Origin: Ophiodon elongatus
Lineage: Eukaryota > Chordata > Actinopteri > Perciformes > Hexagrammidae
NCBI GenBank assembly: GCA_016806645.1
Contig: JACSYO010000469.1
Span: 1,550,001 to 1,614,000, forward strand
Length of the DNA: 64,000 nucleotides
Reading direction: 5' to 3'
Below the pieces are notes generated by a model. That model was not told the origin of the DNA. It saw nothing but the letters and a program-made list of their open reading frames with translations, and made no database searches. A program made the position numbers and the translations under genes. The first letter of the stretch is position 1. Each line of letters starts with the position of its first letter. Positions 41,912-56,884 of this stretch are shown piece after piece.

Positions 41912-44100
41912 CTGATTGAAAGAGAGAAAATGGGAAACTGGATTAAAACAACTACAAAGGCTTTTACTCACTGATTCTAAATCAAAGTCACTTTTACATT
42001 CAAAAGAGAAACTAGAAAGAGTTGTTGGCAAAATTACATGTTTTAGAATTTCTTAACTATTGTGCTGTAAATTCTACCTGCTGTTTTAAAAAAAAAAACG
42101 TTTTTATCTGAAGTGAAGAAGATTTGGAGATTGAATAGGCAGACATACTTAATAGGGGCTGTCCAGTATTATATGGGTCAGAGCGACCAAGCAGAAGACA
42201 AACGGACATTTAGAGGCAGAAAGTGCGATGAAGGGTGGAGTGAGCAGGCGACGAAGATTACAAGAATTGGTAAATGGATGACAAAATGGAGAAAATTGGA
42301 CAGTGACAGTTGCAGGGAGGAAAAATAATGGAAGCCATTTTTTTTCGGGGAGATTAACTGAAACGGAGTGAGTGACATGAAACTAAAATGAAAGAGATAT
42401 CGGGGAGAAGGAAATCAGATTAATTGCCCACAGTGTTGTTGATTTCTTTGAAGACACCAGAAGTGGTGAACTTGTTGTTACTGCACTATATCTGACCTTC
42501 CAATGAAATTATAAAGAGAATACATGTAAATGAAGAAATAGAAAAGAAGAATTTCACAGGTTCCTGGCTGTATAGTGAGAAACACAATGTGTCTGTTTGA
42601 CATTATGACCAAAAACACACACCAAGAAATGCACACACAAATAAGTAAACAAACTGAACACAAAGTATTCATATACAGAACAGAGTCTCAGTACAAGATG
42701 ACATGTATAATGCATGCTTTCTCTTGGTTGTTATTGTTCGTGAAATTTCTATAAATTATTCAGGCAAGTGGTCTTGAAATCCCCAGAAATGTTTGAGCGA
42801 GATATTTTACAGAGAAGCATTTTTCTGCAACATTAATACGTTCCTCGGTCTATGTTTTATGACTTGTCTTCTAGCGAATTCCTGACACCAACATCAATAA
42901 CATGAATTTACAATTCAGATAAAATGATCTCCGTGCACTCACATTCACAGCACACTATTTATAGAATATGAATAATATACAGTAGTGAAAGTTGTGGAAA
43001 TTACATTGTGGCGTACTCTTGTTTGAATCCTTTCTTTTGGGTGGCCTCGGGCTAGAAAATGTGCCCTGATGTGAAATGCCTGACATGATTTGACAGCACA
43101 TTTGATAAACAAATCCTCTAAAGGCAAGTCCCCCCCCGCCCCCCCCCGTCCTCCCGTCCTCCCCTTCTGTGCACGCATGCATGTGTATGTGTGTTTGTTC
43201 GTATGTGAACTCAGTGATAGATGCAAAATGGCCCCTTGGCTGCATTCAAAATCCATGCAAAGCAAACAAGAGATGGCAACAATAGAGATGGAGGGGGGTG
43301 GGGGGGGGGGCGGGGAGGAGACAGATGGAGAGTTGGACAGTCAGTCAGTGGAGGAGAGAGGAAATTAGTTTTTGGCAGTGAAGACTCAAGTCCGTATCAG
43401 CTGAGTTTGCTGCAAAAAGAAGAATGGTGTTGTTTTTGCTTGTAAGATAGGTGTAAAAAATAGCTGCATTTGTGTACCTGTTCATGGTTGTTTGTGCCTC
43501 TGAAAGTGTGTGTGTTTGTGTGTGTGAGAGAAAGAGATCTACATCAACAACAACCAGCTCCTGTCTCAGCTCGACACAGGCAGTATTTGATATTTAAAGG
43601 TAAAAAAAAGACTGTGCCGTGCAATTCGGCATGGACCCAGACATTATTTGTCTCTTTACTTAATGATATTTTTAGCTTATCTTACTATTTCCAAGCGTCC
43701 CTGGCATTTGATAGACAGAGAAAGTAAAGGAGAGGAACATAGGCACACAAGAGGAAGTGTCATGGTAGTAGCTGAGACCATATATGCTTTATGAATATCA
43801 ACTAGCATATGCTTTGGTGCTATATTATCCCCGCTTCCCTTTCATAAATACCACTTGGCACATGCCAAGGTTTCCTATTGACACGTCCTCTTAATGAGCC
43901 TTAGATTTTCTGTCTTCTCTCGCTCCCTGCCTCGTTCTCTCACTCTCAAACTGTCGCTCTCCCTTATGGCGCTCTCCCCTTCGCTGTATCTTTATCTTTG
44001 ACACCATCTACCTCTCCCATCCGCCCACCACCACCACCACCACCTCCCCATTCATTATATCCACTCTCAGGTTTGTTTACACAAGTGTCCGTACAGTCAC

Positions 44101-44236
44101 TCTCCTCTCCTCTCCTCTCCTCTCCTCTCCTCTCCTCGCCTCGCCTCGCCTCTCCTCTCCTCTCCTCTCCTCTCCTCTCCTCTCCTCTCCTCTCCTCTCC
44201 TCTCCTCTCCTCTCCTCTCCTCTCCTCTCCTCTCCT
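44101..44236. repeat. (TCTCC)n pentanucleotide satellite
   Basis: About 27 TCTCC units, with three TCGCC variants in the middle (about 44136-44150). Open frames on both strands are repeat artefacts. Confidence 0.97.
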
Positions 44237-45003
44237 GTCTCTTTCTCTCTTTCTAATCCTCTTTTATCGTTTCCTCTCCAGTTGTCTGTTGATTCCTGCA
44301 CACTGAGATTGGATCAATCAGCTCTGGTTCAGTCCTCCTGCCCAGACCTCCTCTCTCCCTCTCCCTCATGGCGACTTAGTTTCTCTTTTTCATTTAGATG
44401 CAGCAGACCCCCCACCTCTTATTTTTCCCCACCTTCTCTTTCTCACTCCCTCTTGTCCTCAGCTTTCTCGCCTCCGCATTCGCCTTCCTCTCCCTTTGCG
44501 GCACTCCCCCCCAACGTTTCAATCATCTTCTGAAATAAAAGCCTTTGTGTGAGCACAGAGCCAGTGTGTGCTTTTTTCCCTATCATGTAGTTGAAAGCAA
44601 GATGTATGTGTGGTGTTCTTCATTGCGGTGAATGCAGTAAGAAAGTGTCTGTGTTTGCGTGTGAGGTCTGATCGACCCAGGGTGTGATTACAGAGGGCTT
44701 TGCTAACCTGCTCAGTCTCTGTGCCTTTCACGTCCGCCGCAGCTTTGTTTTTCCTGTATCAAGGATTTGTGGAGAGGAGTATTAAATATCTGTATGTGTG
44801 ATTGAGGATGTAGCTGTGGATCTCTGTGCAGTTTCCTAGTCTTCTTTGAATCGTTCACAAGTGTAGCCTTGCTCCTCGGGGCTGTTGAATCTTCCTCAGC
44901 TTGGGTGAATGATGATAGGGATGGTGATAGCCTGTACTCCAGGGCTGCGCAAGTAGCAACACCAGCATGGCTCAAAGCCGCCTCGGCACCCACATTTGTG
45001 TGT

Positions 45004-45062
45004 TGTGTGTGTGTGTGTGTGTGTGTGTCCTACTGCCAAGCTCTCTCTCTCTCTCTCTCTCT
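45004..45062. repeat. (TG)n followed by (CT)n
   Basis: A short TG run, then CCTACTGCCAAG, then a CT run of about 11 units. Confidence 0.9.
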
Positions 45063-48000
45063 GGGGTAAGGGGCTTTTAGGCCTGCCAACTCAAGTCATC
45101 TTCAGCGAGTGTCCAGGGGCCTAATTCTGAACCCACCGCTCCACACCCAAATGCTACAGTTGGGCAGACAGTCAGAAGATGGTTGAGGGCTCAAGGGTCC
45201 TTCTTCGAAGTCAAAAGCAATCCTGGATACTCATGCAAGCAGTGGGTCATGCAAAAATAGTTCAGTGCCGTGTTACACTTGCTTTGATTAACCAGGTAGT
45301 GCTTTTAATTAATGAGCAGCAGAGAGCGAATAAGTGGGATTTCCACAGCTCAGAAAAATCCAGCAAAGAGTCCTTACGATTATTAGTTGTATCATAACAA
45401 TTATTACAACATCAATTTCACACTTCGGTGACGGTAATGAGTATGTTTGAGGCTGTGATGGACAGTTTGGACCGGTGCAGGCTGTAAGAGTTGGGTTCAG
45501 AGGCTTCTTTCTCCTTCCCTCTCAGTTTCTGCCTCACTCTCCTCTGTTAAATGTTTAATTGCTTCCTTTTCAGTTCACACAGATGATCTTCAGAGGCTGT
45601 ATGTAGTTAGCTCTGAGCGCCGCTGGGATGGCCGATCACGTGGCTTAGTGTGAAAAGTTCCCCCACAGGTTAGCAGAAATGGGCCGCTGTCAAGTATCCT
45701 CCAGGTAGACTTCACTGCTGTTTGCTTCAGCAGGACAGCTGGCTGAGTGTCAGTGAGCACCACCCTGAGAGGAGACAGCAGACAAGTACAGTTTAAATTT
45801 TTTGGAAAAATCCTTCTTTACCACACACAAAGGGCCATTTGTAACACATAAAAAATTAACCTAAAGTGCAGAAACAAACCGTGTCTATTTTGAGCCCTTT
45901 AACTAGCTTTTATTATTTAGTGAGCCCAATTTTTAAGGCTTCAATGGCAATAATAATACATAATATTCCTTGAATAGGTTTGTAATCCCTTCAAATCAGT
46001 CATGCAACTTGTATACTTCAACTTGAAAAAATATTAAAATACCGGCATAGTATTTTGTATGTCTTTTAATTGTTTTTTGATCAAATAAATAATAATAATA
46101 AAGGTGCTTTTATGAGGCTGCATAAATTAAACGCTTTCCTGTCTTCTTTTTTTTTAATACCAGCTGTCTTTAAGTGACGCCAAGATGTACTTTTAGATTT
46201 CAACGTTGGCACAGTATGGAATACTAAAAGGTACGGGCTAAATAATTATCCCCATCAGAATGGTTATACCTTTTAAAATTAAGTACCTCGTGAAAATACT
46301 TCCTGAAGGTCAGCGCTCCATATGCGCAACACTAAGCTCCCAACGGACACAAACCTTGCATTAAGGTAACTCCATGTTTTATATCTGGTTTTTTCTTCTT
46401 CAAACAAAGCCTTTGAGCTTTCATTAACCACCACGCGTTAAGTGCCTGTATCTTGGGTGCAGAATCAAACCCCCCAGTGAAAACTGGCTTTAGAAATATA
46501 AGGTTTTCATCAGGCATACTGAGTGTACAGAGACAGATTCATCAAGGCCATTAACTGCTCCGCTGCTCACATTCGCCTGTTCACTTCATCCCACAGTAAG
46601 TAGACTACATAGCCAACTGGGAAATTATCATGCAGTTTGCTTAAACACAAATAGAGACAAATAAAGATGTCCTCATTTTCATTTTCAAAGGACACATGCT
46701 GCTGCTCAGAAGAAGTTGGTCAACAGCCTCATGTCTGTGCCTGGAGGTATCCTTGAAGGGTATTTTCATCCACGAATTGTGCATCATATATCCTAAACTC
46801 GGAGCGACTATGTGTGTTTCTAGGCCTGGTGTTTTAACTGGTTCCACAAATGGAAAGGAATGTGTTTAATTGGGTGTAGAGTTTAGGAGGGTAGCTGGTG
46901 TGGGACGAAGTTGTGCAGTGTGTGGTGAGATAAATTGTCCTTTTTAATAAAGCCGCTTCAGACTGATATCCAGTTTGTGGCATAGTAAACTGATTTATAT
47001 GTGCAGAGTGCAGCTAACATGCGTAATGAAAACAGCACGAGGTGGGAGAGAATGCTCAATAGACATTGTTTGCAAAATGCATCGACTTTGTGATTGGCAT
47101 TTAAGGAGGAATTAGATCATGGTCTGTTCAAGGACAGTCGAGATGTATACAGAGCTTTATGTTTGGTGCTGTGAGAACATTATAAATTGCTATACCCTTT
47201 TTATGCCATTCCTTTGTAATTCATGGTTGATTCAAAATCCTTTCATGTTGGTATTTTGGAGGGCAAGGGTTTTAAGTGGCTTTGAAGTCAAATCATAATT
47301 CAAATGAAGACTTTTAATTGGATGTCATCAGTCATGTATTAAAAGCAGATGTCACCTTTAATGACAGTAACTGTCGTTTTAAAACAAGTCCCCTTAATTG
47401 GTTGCAATGTCTGCTCCAGAACTACCCTTACACTCGGCACTAATCTTTGCCTACCGCAGGCAAAATGTCTGCCTGCATTGGACAAGATGTGAATATTGAA
47501 CATCAGCAGCATTTCAACAGCTCCCTGCCATCGCCCATTAGACATCAATATGTGAAGCGCTCTGTCTGTATAATGTCGAGGCTGTCCTTAAAACTTTTTG
47601 TGATGGATTTTCAGAGGCCTAGCTATAGGGGAGTGTGACGGGGAAGAGGAGACGAAGGAAATAGGGAGCATTAGGAGCACGTATTAGAGCAGGGAGTTAG
47701 GAGGGAAAAGCTAGACTCTCGTCATTTAGGAGAGTATCTGAAAAAGAAGCTTGAGGAAGGTCAGAGAAAGGTACAGAAAGTTAACGACTTCTGTTTGTCA
47801 TAACCGTGTTTCAGCACATTGTTGTTTTCAAAGGAAATATCTCCATTATTAAATGTATTACATTTCCCCAAATCTGAATATAGCGGTTAATTTAACCACC
47901 AAGAAAGAGATTACAAAAGCTGTTAATGGTGAACGGATACACCTTGACATGGAGCCAGCCATCTTTTGCTGAATCACAAAGAGTTTTGAGTGCTCTTTGA

Positions 48001-48373
48001 GTTTATCTCCTCTTCTATACAAATTCCATTCCTCTGATGTTAAAAGGTGCAGTTTTTAAATGCATGCTTATTAGAATATATAAAACCTGACAAACCCGTC
48101 AAGTGTCCTAGCAGCACCCTCATTCACATTGAAATTCAGACAGCATAGAAAAACTCTTGACTTCTAATAGTGGTTGTAAAGGTACTTCAATGTGAGGTCA
48201 ACAACTGTCTGATATGAAGTTTCATTAGGTCTCTAATATCAGGCAATAAAAATGTTAGATGACACTGTTTTCAATGTGTATTTAGAATAAAAACAAAACA
48301 CGAGAATACAGTAGTGAAACGTTTTGCTGAAAAGTAGTTTGACAGAAGATTTAGCCAACAACTTCAATGATTA

Positions 48374-48598
48374 CCTCCATCAAGGAGGTTATGTTTTCGG
48401 TTAGGTTTTTTGTTCATTTGTCAGCAGGATTACAGAAAAACTACTGGCTCGATTTTCAGGAAACTTTGTGGGAAGTTGTAGGATAGGCCGAAGGACAACT
48501 CGTGCAATTTAGGAGCGGCTTTGAGTCAGAGGTGAAACATACGCATTATTTTCACTTATGGAAAAGGCCTTGGTGGAGGTGTTTGCTCAAAGAGTACT
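48374..48598. mobile_element. Small element with CCTCCATCAAGG ends, copy 1
   Basis: Begins CCTCCATCAAGGAGGTTATG and ends CCTTGGTGGAGG, imperfect terminal inverted repeats. The internal GCAGGATTACAGAAAAACTA and GAAACTTTGTGGGAAG blocks belong to a repeat family I recall as widespread in fish and invertebrates. About 225 bp, non-coding, MITE-like. Confidence 0.65.
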
Positions 48599-48729
48599 CT
48601 TATAGTTATTTATCGATTTAATGATTTAAACCCAAATGCCAACAATTTAATGGTTCCAGCTTCTAATATTTATTGATTTTCTTCTATGACAGCAAATTGA
48701 AAATATTTGTCTTTTGGAACTGTCTTTTA

Positions 48730-48922
48730 CCTCCACCAAGGAGGTTACGTTTTCTCTCCGGCTTATTTGCTTGTCAGAAGGATTACAGAAAGTATTGGCC
48801 CAATTTTCATTTTGGAGCAGATCCGAATCACTGGGTGGACACAGAAATTATTTTTCACTTCCGTTAACATTTGCAAGATAAGACATGGCCTTGGCTAAGA
48901 CCTGTGCTCTCCGACTGCCCTT
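48730..48922. mobile_element. Small element with CCTCCACCAAGG ends, copy 2
   Basis: Same family as copy 1, in the same orientation 356 bp downstream: CCTCCACCAAGGAGGTTACG, then AGAAGGATTACAGAAAG and GAGCAGATCCGAATCACTGG. It keeps a GCTCTCCGACTGCCC end that copy 1 lacks, so the two are independently decayed. Confidence 0.65.
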
Positions 48923-50838
48923 CTAATCTATAATTCTATTAGTTAATAAGATGATAGAAATAATCATTAGTTGCCGCCCTAGATGGACATTATGCCACAT
49001 CTTTTCAAAAAATAAAAAAAAGTGTTCACTTCAGAGTTTATTTCTTGTATTTGTCCAGAATTAAATCTCAGGTGTTGGCCAACGGGCGTTCGGGCCGTTG
49101 CTTTTTTTGTGTTTGAAATTTCTTTTATTAATGTCCCGTATCCATACAGAGTGAAACCACAGTCAAATGAGTAACTGTTCTCTGGTAACAGAAGTACATT
49201 AAGAAAAATAGACTTAAGAAACGCTGCCAAATGACCTCCAGTGATGTAAAACAGTAAGGGCTTGCAGAAAAGGTTTAAATACATGAATCATTCTACAGTT
49301 GCTCAGTAATAAGTGCAAAATATCTCATCATTTTCTTTTTAACTGTGTTAGTATTTTCTCATCAAAACAATTCCTGCATGTTATTTCTTATTATTACTTT
49401 CTACTTTGTCATTATTATCACACCACTAGTGAGGAGCAGTACCAAAAATAAAGAGCAGTTCCCAGACTTGGGCAGGCGACCCATTTAGTGTTGAGGTGAT
49501 AAACATTCCTGACTGACTCCTCACTGTGCGTCTTCTCTGTTGTACTTGTTTTTCTTCTTCTTCTGCAGAACGGAGAGCACAAAGAACGCCTCGTTCCTCG
49601 TGGGGACAGAAATCACTGCTCTTGTGAGCCAGTCAATGGCAACTTTGTAGCCTACAGGCATGCCGCAATATGTGACTTTCACCGTGGCTTCTTTGCAGTC
49701 CGAATGCTCTCGCTGTTTTGTTTTCCTCTTTGCTTTGTACTATAACGATCAGATATTAGCATCTTTTTTCTTTGCTTTGTGGGACAGTAGAGAACGCTAG
49801 TATTACCAGCTGAATAAACCGAGAACACATAGAGAAATATACAACAGTAAACATATGAAGACAGTACATTTGCATCTGAGCTCAGGGCTGCGGAAGGCTC
49901 CGGTATAACTAGCTCCGACATGTGTTGAACACTTTTTATGCAACACATCTGTGACAGAAAAGTCAACAGATGTGTAAATATGTGCATGTTCGTAAAGATC
50001 TGGAGGTAACATATGAACAAAAGTATGGCCAGAGCATTTACTGTATGTGCGTGTTTAGAGGTCACCTTGTGTGTATAGATGGAGGTGAGATATAGAGAGG
50101 AGAGTCTGGTACCACAGGTGTTTCTACGTAAATATGTCTTTCTTTGACATGAGCTACTACAAGAGGACATTATGGGAATGAGACTAAGAAGGACTACAAT
50201 GCCTCTGATTACAGAAAAAAAGAAAGAAAAACGGTGTAATTGCGTGTCTTTTTGCCAATTTGACAAATAATTTTCAGGAAAAATAACATATTTATTTCTT
50301 TTGAAAATTCTACTCCAGACGACCTTCGAGCTGCATTTCCACAAATTTGAAACATTGTAGTGGGTGGCAGCATGAAATTGACAATATCAAATCTCCTTTT
50401 CCATCCACCCTTTGCTCCGTCAGGCTGTTCAGAATAATTTGGAAAATGGAAAGCAAAGAAAAGTGACAGCTGTGATACTTGGCAGAGTGCTCGCTCTGTG
50501 CACTATAGGGAGCAAGGAGATAGGAAGTGAGGGAGTAGGAGCTAGGGATTAATAGTTATGGGGCTGGGGACCAAAGTCTGAGTACTTTGTAATCATGTGG
50601 CTGCCTAACCCCAGTGTTAGCGAGGTTGATGAGCATGCGTCCCTGCTGACACACTCTCTCTACAGCCACTCTGCTGAATATTAATATGGAGGAGAGAATT
50701 CCTCTGAGCCCCATTGTCAGACGGCCCTATTGTTCTCTGCTGGCCTCTCGGCGTGTGTGCATGTGTGTGTTCAGTGTTAATGCGTTAGTTGGTGTCTACA
50801 TTGTGTGCTTGTGCATATTATGCCCATATCTTCATCAC

Positions 50839-50864
50839 GTGTGTGTGTGTGTGTGTGTGTGTGT
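50839..50864. repeat. (GT)n microsatellite, short
   Basis: About 13 GT units. Confidence 0.9.
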
Positions 50865-51745
50865 CGGCTGCAGCAGAGCAGTCGTTAAAGCGGCAGTGAG
50901 GGAGATGAGGGGTGTGTTCATGGCCCGCCATGGCCCATAAAGACAACTGGCCTGAGAACACTTGGACCAGCCATCAGGGCCCAACATTGGCAATTATTTC
51001 ACCTAGAGGCACAATCTGTAAAATGAACACTCTCATTAAAACGGCCGTGTGTGCGCATGGGTGTATTCATACAAATATGTGTGTGTGTGTGTGTGTATGC
51101 GCACACACATGCCCGCAAGTCAATTTAGAGGCACAGCAAATATGTGGCAGTACAAATGCTTGTCTTTCAATCAAAGCGTAATGTGCTGGTTATGATGTTT
51201 GACTTTGGATGTGTGCTCATGTATGTGTGTATTTACACAATTCTTGTGCTGTTGCGAGCACATCTGTGAGTGTGTGTTTGTGAAACTGTGTTTATGTAGG
51301 TGTGCGTATGTATCTGTATGGATTTATGTGTGTGTGTGTGACTGTTTAACTACCCCGCACACGTAACTTCCCCATCTCTGCCTCCCTGTTTCTCATTTAC
51401 TGAGCGAGCGCCAGAGAGAAGGAGTGTGAGGGAAACGAGAAAACAAGTGATAGGGGGGAAGGAGAAGAAGGGAGAAAGAGAGATGGTGAAATAGAGGCAG
51501 AGAGGGAACGAGGAGGGTGGAGGTTTACAGGAAAAAATGAAGTGAGGCTGGAGTAAAAGGGAGAGAGGAAGGAGAGGGGGGACGGCAGAGAAGAGGGGGA
51601 GATAGAGAGAGGCAGGAAGACGGGGGGAAAGGGAAAGAGGCGGAGGAGGAGGCAGCAGATTTATGAAGCCATTGGAATGTAATTTGGAGGCAGAAATTAC
51701 TGTCAGCCTGAGCAAGGTTTAAAGTCAGTGAAGCCTGAATCCAGG

Positions 51746-51748
<3 letters not shown>

Positions 51749-51838
<90 letters not shown>
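51749..51838. repeat. (TG)n microsatellite, about 45 units
   Basis: Uninterrupted TG dinucleotides following a 270-bp purine-rich tract. Confidence 0.97.
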
Positions 51839-51839
<1 letters not shown>

Positions 51840-54800
51840 CAAGTATCACAGACAAATGGATAGCAAATGTGATGCAGAATAATACCACAGAAGCTCTGCA
51901 GTTACTTGTCATACACACTGATCGCCATATGAGTGTGTGTGTGTGTGTGTGCTTGTATATGTATGTGCATGGACTTTTTTTTTTACTACTCCTCCATGCA
52001 TGAGTGACGTGACTACATGGCATTGGAACATAACCCTGCATTCATATTTAACAGCTCATATTTCATCCATGCTTGAAGACACAGACACACACACGCACAC
52101 TTGCGCACACACAGACGCAGGCACTGAATTCTTGTCAGGCTCTGAAGGCCGTGACTCCGGCAGACTTAGTCGAGGGTGTCGGCGTGGACGGAGCGAAGGC
52201 TGGGGGGAGCAGTGCGGGAGAGGAAAAAGACCGACAGAGAGAGAGAGAGTGCCAAGGATAGACAGAGGAAAAAGGTAGAGGTGGGAAATGAAAAAAGAGA
52301 GGGAGAGACACGAAGAGGGGCTCGAAAGAAGAGGGAGAGGGATGTGACTGGCTTTCTAACACAGCGACACACAGCTTCCATTTAGCATGAGAGGGAGGGG
52401 CAGAGAAGGAGAGAGATGAGGGAGAAGACAGACGGGGATAATCAGCAAAGATCTGAAGGGAGGCACTCGGCCGTAACACACCCCCGGTGTGTGTTGGCTT
52501 TATTTTTGCCGCTAACTTCTAATCGGGCTCCTCATCAATTAGCTACAGTGGGCAGACGAGGAAAAGGACAATGCTGTTTTTCAACAGTTTTAATTCTGAA
52601 GAAAAGACCAAAACCAACAACGTGTTACTATTTCTAACCTGTCCGTGGCTCTCAGCCCATTTGTTTCAACAAAGACATAGTTTAATTAAAAAAGAGAAAA
52701 GCCTGAATGTAAAGATCTACAACTCAGAATAATGACGCCGGTTGACTTTGGTGTTTTTGTGGGATTTTTTTGACAACAAGATACATATATATAATATTGC
52801 TCACTTTTTCTCTTAAACTGTGGACATTGTGATGATTTATAACCCATTCCTGCTCACAGCTTATCAAATGCCTCCTCCGCAGTATTGGCTAGTAATGGAA
52901 GTCCACCAATGGCTGTATGCAAAGCTAAGGTGGCTGTCCCTGATAATCTGATTGGACGAAACGTGGACACTTGCGCCAACTAAACTGGAACCGCTTAGTG
53001 CATCATCCAGATTTGGAGCAGAAAATAATAACAGCAAAAAACAAAATTGTGCACAACAAGCCTTACAACAGCCTTCTAGTAAGTTGATCATTAATCCCCT
53101 CGACTCAGTCGCTCAGAAATGGAACAAATATATTTAGAGAAATGTAAGTGCACTCCTTTAACACTGCGGTACAGTAGCTTGTAAGTGGCAGTGATGTACT
53201 AATGTTCTTATCACTTTTATCCCATTTTGATCCATTTGATGTGACAAAACTGTATTTTTAGGTTTTTACTGTGGTTGTAAAATGTAATCCACAGTGAAAT
53301 GTTCCTTTTTTGCCATTTAAAGCTAAGCACCGAAATCCTTTAAAGTTTGGCTGCGGGAATGTGAGGCAGTGCTCTAAAAAAGATTCTGTTGTGGCACACA
53401 TGGAGAGGGAAAAAAAAATGCCACAGTGCTGATAAATGTCAAGGCAAACGTGTTCAACACAGTCAAAAGTGTTTTGGTATCATCAGCTTCATGAGGCAGA
53501 TCTGTGCACCACCAGCCTCCGTCAGCAGATGTTCCCTTAAAATGGAAACCTCTCACACACACATGCTCTCCACAAGTTCTCCACATCTCTTGCACACTTG
53601 GAGCAATAAACACCCTGACAGTCTCTCTTACATGCTCTCACACACACTCTCACACACACTTTGTTGCTCTTTTGACCCGTGAACTTTCTCTCCTTCTCAC
53701 TAACACACACATACAAACACACCAGCTCTCTGTTCTTTGTTCTCTTAGCCAGTGATAATGATAGCAACACCATTATGCACTGTGACAACACTACCTCCCA
53801 CTTACTCTCGATAGCAGTTCACACCATGGTACAGTCTCTGCTTCTGTCTCCCTCCGCTTCCCTCCATCTCTCTCCTCTCACTCAGAATAGTGTTGAGGTC
53901 AATTATCTCTGAATTTGCTTACCCAGTAGGCTGACTACTTCTGGCTGCTGCAAGGTGTTAAGTGGCCTCTGAGATTATTTAGAAGGTTTCTGGCGTGTCT
54001 TTTTTTTTTTTTACCATGCCTACAACACCTTCTCCTCCTGTTTGCTATTTTTCTTTTTCCATTTAGATTTTGTGTTTTTCTGTACCCCTTTTTTAGTCTG
54101 CTCCTCTATTTGCTGGCCGTTCTTTTAGCTGTCTCTTTCTTTGGCATCTGTCTGTCTTTGTGCATCTCAGATTCTCTCTCTAATAATAATATGTTATCAA
54201 TATATATCAATTATTATTTTATTTTTCATATTAGTTGACGTTAATGTTTATCACAAGATGAATTAGTCTGTATTTCTGTTTAGCTTAAGAATACCATTTA
54301 GAACGTATATGCCAAATTTTCAAGACTTGTGCGAGCTGCAAACATAAAATGTATTCGCAATAAATTAATTGTACAACAAAACAAATATTCAACCCTGTCA
54401 GTCTAAATACTATGTTCATCAATTAAAATCCCTCATTTTCTACGGTACCTAATGGCACCTGCACTCTATTTGTGTGTTGTTGGTCACTTCACGTGGTGCT
54501 CCAGGTGATTTTCATATTATTTACCCTCTTTGTCGGAACATATTTAAAACTATTTAAATACTGTTAACCGTGTGCATCAACAGTAAGCATGTGTTTTGTG
54601 TCATAGCACCACTGACATCTTGTTACCTAATTCATCCACAACAGCTCGTCACATTTCAGGTTGTTGTGACTGTTTCTGTCGCTTACTGTGCTAACTTGAA
54701 ATGTTTCCCATCTACTATCTGACTTTTGATACGTCAAAAGTTGATTCTGTGTTGGGATTAGATTATTAGTACCTTGTCAAGCAATGCAACCTATTAACTG

Positions 54801-55416
54801 TATCTCAAAGTTTCTCATCTTCTAATCTAATTTTCTTTCAGTGTTAATATAATTTATACCTCTGTTATCTCTGTCTGTGTCGGTGTGTGGCGGCAACGCT
54901 CCTCGCCTTGTTTTCTTTCTTTCCCTCCACCTCTCGTACTTATTCTGAACAGTGAAGCCAGGACAAAACTCCAACAATGATAAGATGAGAGCATGTCACT
55001 GAGAGCTAAGCAGTGCAAATGGGAATTTTCAATAGATGGGTCCTGAAACCTATTGTCAGAGGGAGAGAGAAGATGAAAAAGGACTAAAAAGGAGTGAAAG
55101 AGAGCGGATAAAGAAGATAGATGGAAGGAGGAGAGCATAGATGGAGGCGGACAGGGAGACAAAGTGAGCTGTAGAGTTTTTGCCCTGGAGGAAGCCGGTT
55201 TCCAAAGAGGGAATGAACAGCAGAGGAGGGCGTAAACGAGACTTTGAGAGAGAGCGCTGCTGGAGAGAGGAAAAGAGAGCTGAGGAGGAGGTGGAGGTGG
55301 TGGAGGTGGGTAAGGACTAAAGAGTGGAGGAGAGGAGGTGAAAAGGGAGGACAGCAGTGAAGAAGAGGTAGTCATCAGAAAATAAGAAAAAAGAAGAAGA
55401 GGCAGACATGGGTGGA

Positions 55417-55431
55417 CGCACGCACGCACAC

Positions 55432-55498
<67 letters not shown>
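55417..55498. repeat. (CA)n microsatellite with CG interruptions
   Basis: ACGC units at the left end grade into a pure CA run of about 30 units. Confidence 0.97.
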
Positions 55499-55500
<2 letters not shown>

Positions 55501-56583
55501 GAAGGTGTTTTGCATAAATATGGTGTGAATAATGAAAATGCTGGCGGCTTCATTTTAAACACAGCAGCTAATAATTAAAACAGTCAGGCCTCACACTGGG
55601 GGCTACAGAGACAGCACAGGGATTGTTATGCAGAAGCGGTAAATAAAGTATATTATCTCTCTGGGGGCTCTCTTGAGGGCTGCGGCCTCGGGTGCTGACA
55701 ACATATTCACAGTGCTGTGAGCTTGAAGCCCCTTCACCCACTTGCTTCACCTTCAGTTAGAGAAATATGCAGGTTTAATGATGAGTGTTTATATTTTCCG
55801 ACTGACCAAAACATATATATTTAATATAGCAAACAGAAACTCAGATTTAAAACGATTTTTCTTCCAGCATGTTAATCTTGGCAGCCCTGTAGAGCCTTCT
55901 GTAACGGTAATTAGACCATGGGACACTGAGAAAGCCAGTGGAAGTCTCCCAGATGAAAGCTTTTAGGTGGGTTGGCAGCTCCTTAAGGCAGGGTGAGGCA
56001 GGTTTCATTGCAGGTTTTACAGACTGACACCCTTGAAACTGTGAGTAAAATCCTCCCACACCATGCTGGAATGATTTCTCTGCTTAGCCATCTGCGATAA
56101 AGGAGTAATATTAATAAAAACATATTCAGTAGCTGCTATAAAAAGTAGCCTCTATCACATCAGCGGTGTAGCATGTGACCTGGCTAATGTCTAAATGAAA
56201 CATAAACAGCTTTAATATCGGCCTGATACATCGGGCTCATACTGCTCTCTATCAGCACAGGAGGAATACATTAAATTTATCTGCACAAAAAAAAAAAATA
56301 CACACCCATCTGCCTGCAATATTATGTGCCAGGAGATGCAATGATATACCCCGTCTCTCAGAAAAACACACAATTTCACACACGGCCCAGCATGCATACA
56401 CATCGTCTCATGACAGTATGTGGATAAATAATCCCATTAAATAAGATTGAGGGTCTTTTTTCCGATTCAAAGCATTTGCACTCTCTCTCTCTCTCTCCAT
56501 TTCTTTCTCTCACTCTGTGTCTCGCTCAGAATGAGGTATGCACAGGAAGTATCTTCCGACAGGCAATTTACAGGCCGGACACC

Positions 56584-56590
<7 letters not shown>

Positions 56591-56666
<76 letters not shown>

Positions 56667-56690
56667 ACACACGTACACACTCACACACAA
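56591..56690. repeat. (CA)n compound microsatellite
   Basis: CA runs broken by AAACACATA and ACGTACACACGTA segments. Confidence 0.95.
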
Positions 56691-56884
56691 AAAAACAGTC
56701 CACCAGAAGGCACTCTTAGATAGGTCACAATAACTCTCGCTAGGTTGAACTTGGCACTTATGCCTTTGGAGCAGAATCCCTGGAGTCTTTTGTGTGTGTG
56801 TGCGAGTGTGTGTGCGCGTGCAAGTGTGTGTGCGAGCGAGCGATGACAGACGAAACAAGTCATTTAAAATCCAATAAGATGTGA

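Noticed and set aside
44077..44306. Ser/Leu/Pro-rich and Arg/Glu-rich repeat frames
   Set aside because: Translation of the TCTCC pentanucleotide repeat.
49679..50344. 221-codon minus-strand frame
   Set aside because: Long, but rich in Ser, Cys, Phe and Leu with no recognisable domain, AT-rich composition like its surroundings, and no splice context; most likely chance.
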